DNA of 64,000 bases from JASJBU01 sp963790775 (GTDB lineage: Bacteria > Pseudomonadota > Gammaproteobacteria > Chromatiales > Chromatiaceae): the NCBI GenBank assembly GCA_963790775.1, contig CAWBPR010000011.1:124001-188000 (forward strand), written 5' to 3'. A program made the position numbers and the translations under genes. The notes below the pieces were generated by a model. The model was not told the DNA's origin and did not search any database. It saw only the letters and a program-made list of their open reading frames with translations. This document shows positions 61,023 to 64,000 of this stretch, piece by piece; within the stretch, counting starts at the first letter, position 1, and every line of letters starts with the position of its first letter.

Positions 61023-61649
61023 ATGAACGACAAACCCGTTACAGCCAGCATCAACCCCGACCAGTTGGTCGCTTTTTCCCGACTGAAAAAAGCGGCGGAG
61101 AATGGCAACGCTGAGGCTCAGTTCGAGCTGGGCCGGATTTACGGCAATGGCGATGGCGTGCCGCAGGATTATCAGACAGCCATCGTTTGGCTTAAGAAGG
61201 CGGCGGATCAGAATCACGCCAAGGCCCAGGAGTCACTCGGTTCGATCTATGCCAACGGTGTGGGTGTGAAGCAGGATTTTTCCACTGCCCGCAACTGGTA
61301 CATGAAGGCTGCGCGCAACGGCCTGGGAAGCGCCCAATATTTAATGGCGACGATGTTTCGGTTCGGTTTATTCGAATCTGAAGTGGATATAGACCAGGCT
61401 ATCGACTGGTATCAAAGAGCGGCCAAGCAGAATGTTGCGGCGGCCCAGCTGGCCCTGGGTAAGCTGGCGATGCGTGGCAAGCACGTAAAACAGGATGACG
61501 CAGCTGCGTTGCAATGGATGATGCTGGCACACGCCAATGGCAGCCAGGGAGCGGATGCATACATCCAGCAGTTGATGCAACGCATGCCGAATGAGGTACT
61601 CGAAGCATTACGCGCCTCGATGACGGAACCATCAGATACACTTCAATAA
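61023..61649 (+). CDS. Sel1-like repeat protein
   Basis: A 208-residue protein from ATG 61023, preceded by GAAGGA. It has four Sel1/TPR-like repeats of about 36 residues: AQFELGRIYGNGDGVPQDYQ, AQESLGSIYANGVGVKQDFS, AQYLMATMFRFGLFESEVDI and AQLALGKLAMRGKHVKQDDA. No signal peptide, so probably cytoplasmic. Such solenoids mediate protein contacts. The partner is unknown. Confidence 0.9.
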   Translation: MNDKPVTASINPDQLVAFSRLKKAAENGNAEAQFELGRIYGNGDGVPQDYQTAIVWLKKAADQNHAKAQESLGSIYANGVGVKQDFSTARNWYMKAARNGLGSAQYLMATMFRFGLFESEVDIDQAIDWYQRAAKQNVAAAQLALGKLAMRGKHVKQDDAAALQWMMLAHANGSQGADAYIQQLMQRMPNEVLEALRASMTEPSDTLQ

Positions 61650-61680
61650 AGTGTCCAAGCCAAGGAAGTTTATAGAGATT

Positions 61681-63534
61681 CTACGCGGCATTGGGGACGT
61701 ACCACATACTGCTTGGGTGCGCATGGTGAGTTATTGCCAAAAGTGGTGTTTGAAAACCTAAACCCAACCGCTCCTCGTTATGTTGACCCCCGCTGGGAAG
61801 CTCGCATGCATCTTCCGGTTCGGCCTCACGCATGCAGAACGCCTGACCCGCGGTGATACAACCCAGGGGCACCACGATCAGGGTCAGGGGCACCGCGACG
61901 ATGGGACCGAACAGCAGGGAGACAGCCATGCCCTGAAAGATCGGGTCGAACAGGATAGCGAAGGCCCCCGCCATCATGATCAGGTCGGTGACCCAGATGG
62001 GACGCATGCGGATCTGCCCGGCCATCATTACCGCCTCCTTCACGCTGATCCCCCGATGGACTTCATTCTTGGCGAAATCCACCAGCAGAATGGAGTTGCG
62101 CACCTCGATGCCCGCCAGGGCGATAAAACCGATCATCGAAGTGGCGGTGAATTCAGCATTCATCAACCAGTGTCCCGGAATGATGACGATCAGGGTGAGC
62201 GGGATGGGGCCATGATGATCGCAGGTTGAATGAAATTGCCGAACTCCCAGACCAGCAGGATGTAGATCAGCACCAGCGCAGCGGCGGCCGATGGCGAATA
62301 TCAGCGCAAACAGGCTGACCCGGTTGATGGTGAACCCAGCGCCCAGGAGGACCAGATGGCGATAAGGATGACCACCGGGATGATCGCGCCGTGCAGCGAG
62401 GCCAGCAGCTCGATGACTTTCTGATTCGCGGTCTGGCCATAATTGCGGGTAATGGCGATCTGCACGTTGCCGGGGATCAACCGGCCTTTCAGGACTTCGA
62501 GTTTGGCCAGAATGGCGGCGGCGACGGTGACGCCATTGGCGCCCTCTTTCTTGGCAATGGCGATGGTGACCGCCGCCGCACCGTCACTGACAGCCTGATC
62601 CGCTTGTTTTGCCGGCCCGGTATAGTAGTTGACCAGCTGCCTGGTCTCCGCTGCACCGTCGATCACCTGCGCCACATCATGAACATAGATGGGTTTGCCG
62701 AATTGTGAGCCCACCACCAGCCTTTCGACCTCTTCGGCGGTCTGCAAGAAAGTGTCCGCCGGTAATGCGGAAGGCGGTATTGGAAATCTCGATAGCCCCG
62801 ACTGACTGCTCGATATTGGCGGATTTAATCGCGCTGGCTACCTGATCCAGGCTGATCCCATAACCGGCCAGTCTTTCCGGTAATACTTCGATGCGCACCT
62901 GTTGTGATCTACCGCCAACGATGAATCCTTGGCCGGTGTCGGCGACCTCTTTCAGCCGCTGCAATACGTCTGAGGCGAGGCTGCGCAGATAGGCATCATC
63001 CACTGCGATGGACAAGAGGGTGAGTGTCACTACCGGCACGTCATCTATGCCCTTTGGTTTCACCAGGGGAATGGAAACTCCCGGTGGAATCTTGTCCAGA
63101 TTGGACTGGAGCTTGTCGTGAATCTTGACGATGGAGGGACCCAGCTCTTCACCCACCTCGAACCTTTCCGTGGCAATCCCCTGGGCATGTTGACTGGCCG
63201 AGTAGACATACTTGATGCCCGGGATTTCGCTCATCATGCGTTCCAACGGATTGATGGCCAGGCTGGCGACCTGCTCGGATGAGGCTCCCGGATAGCTGAT
63301 AAAGATGTCGATCATCGGCACCAGGATCTCCGGGTCCTCCTGACGGGGGGTCAACAACAGTCCCAGGATGCCCACAAACAGGCTGGCGAGCAGGAGTAAC
63401 GGTGAGAGTGGCGAGTCAATGAAGGTGCGGGCGATGCCTCCGGCTAAACCCAATCGGGATTCAGGCACGTGCGTCAGGGCGGGGTGAGTGAGGGCAGGGC
63501 GGCGCGAACGGAACTTGGGTATACGATTTGCCAT
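61681..63534 (-). pseudogene. RND efflux permease, internally deleted and frameshifted
   Basis: The N-terminal part (62677-63534) has LLASLFVGILGLLLTPRQED, PGASSEQVASLAINPLERMM and the porter domain up to GGHFLAD. A frameshift near 62740-62780 leads to EEVERLVVGSQFGKPIYVHD (62301-62747). After a further frame change (near 62340, coding TINRVSLFALIFAIG) the sequence jumps directly to C-terminal HAE-type text (LIYILLVWEFGNF, then 61681-62166 with GFIALAGIEVRNSILLVDFA). Some 450 residues in the middle are missing and the total is about 1.85 kb against over 3 kb for the family. Non-functional. Confidence 0.88.
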
Positions 63535-63695
63535 ATTGCAATCCTCCCTTCCTGCGGAGAACCAGCACCCGAATAGTATATTATAGTCTGCTGGCCATTG
63601 GCTTGATCATGATCACGAGAGCCCTGGAAAATCCCTCGGACGGTTTTTTATGGGGCTATTCTTTCAATATGGAGAAAGTATTCTGGAGTGGTTGT

Positions 63696-64000
63696 ATGTT
63701 TGAAATTAAGCATAAAAAAACGGGTGAGGTCCTTGCCAGGGTCGACAGTGACAGCTTAAGCGGAGCCGATTTGAGAGAGATGTTTCTGGCGGAGGCGGAC
63801 CTGTCGGAACTGGACCTTTCCGGCGCCCGGCTGAATGCCGCTGAACTGGAGGGGGCCGACCTGAGGCGATCCAATCTCCGGGGCGCGATACTCTGTGGCG
63901 CCAACCTCACTCAGGCGGATCTGAGCGCGGCGAATCTTACCCACTCAAGGATTGGCAGTAATATCCATTCGAATGCCGCAGTCCTGGAGGGAGCCAATCT
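63696..64000 (+). CDS. Pentapeptide-repeat protein (3' end outside window)
   Basis: From ATG 63696 (CTGGAG upstream; 63669 also in frame) the product begins MFEIKHKKTGEVLARVDSDS and then has at least twelve A(D/N)LxX pentapeptides (SGADL, AEADL, EGADL, CGANL, TQADL, SAANL). It runs off the right edge. Such proteins form a four-sided beta helix; roles range from DNA mimicry to unknown. Nothing in the context fixes the role. Confidence 0.9.
   Translation, partial: MFEIKHKKTGEVLARVDSDSLSGADLREMFLAEADLSELDLSGARLNAAELEGADLRRSNLRGAILCGANLTQADLSAANLTHSRIGSNIHSNAAVLEGAN

Noticed and set aside
1..64000. tRNA, rRNA, CRISPR array or prophage
   Set aside because: No cloverleaf, rRNA text, regular direct-repeat array or phage structural genes were found on reading the intergenic stretches.

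Overview
The window comes from a gammaproteobacterium that very probably oxidises sulfur and stores sulfur globules. The gammaproteobacterial signs are the gshB-tonB-yqgE block beside a PilG/H/I/J-ChpA/ChpC chemosensory cluster, a complete rnfABCDGE operon, rnt, mlaA, class I pyrC, and homodimeric aceE with aceF and a lipoyl-bearing lpd. The sulfur lifestyle is inferred from four secreted Gly/Tyr/Trp/Pro-rich proteins like the sulfur globule envelope proteins of purple sulfur bacteria, and from the remains of a persulfide dioxygenase (ETHE1 type). Genus cannot be fixed from sequence alone; a Chromatiales or Sedimenticola/Thiodiazotropha-like organism, free-living or symbiotic, would fit.

Layout. 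1-2.3 kb: gshB, tonB and the partial yqgE on the minus strand. 2.6-14.5 kb: a small secreted protein, an exported rhodanese and the twitching chemosensory genes pilG, pilH, pilI, pilJ, chpA, chpC. This stretch is visibly richer in A+T than the rest. 14.7-21.2 kb: a small lipoprotein, then rnfA-B-C-D-G-E and a frameshifted rsmE on the minus strand. 21.4-24.6 kb: a metY-type sulfhydrylase and the first sulfur-globule locus, in which two Pro/Gly/Tyr-rich proteins flank a new-looking periplasmic protein made of exact 52-residue repeats. 24.7-30.8 kb: metG (frameshifted inside a low-GC patch), apbC/mrp, rnt, mlaA, pyrC. 31.0-32.3 kb: the second sulfur-globule locus, a CV1-type protein followed by a CV1-type head fused to a repetitive coiled coil. 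32.5-40.4 kb: aceE, aceF, lpd, a methyltransferase and an esterase. 40.5-41.7 kb: a deletion scar joining two 5'-truncated genes. 42-45 kb: a DUF302 protein and a large secreted choice-of-anchor protein. 45.2-53.2 kb: a seven-gene membrane/MoxR cluster. 53.6-56.4 kb: formate-tetrahydrofolate ligase with a double-ACT, degenerate-HAD protein. 56.7-64 kb: a phosphatase, an outer-membrane protein, a Tas-like reductase, a Sel1 protein, a decayed RND pump and the start of a pentapeptide-repeat protein.

How it fits together. The Rnf complex links ferredoxin and NADH to the ion gradient. Pyruvate dehydrogenase and formyl-THF synthesis feed central and C1 metabolism. MetY assimilates sulfide. The globule proteins would coat stored sulfur. 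The Pil-Chp system would steer type IV pilus motility on surfaces, and the MoxR cluster probably serves envelope maintenance.

Five loci are damaged: rsmE, metG, the ETHE1-like gene, the neighbouring methyltransferase, and the RND pump. MetG is essential in bacteria, so at least that lesion points to an assembly error, a chimeric patch or a second copy. The others may be true decay. No tRNA, rRNA, CRISPR array or intact insertion sequence was seen.
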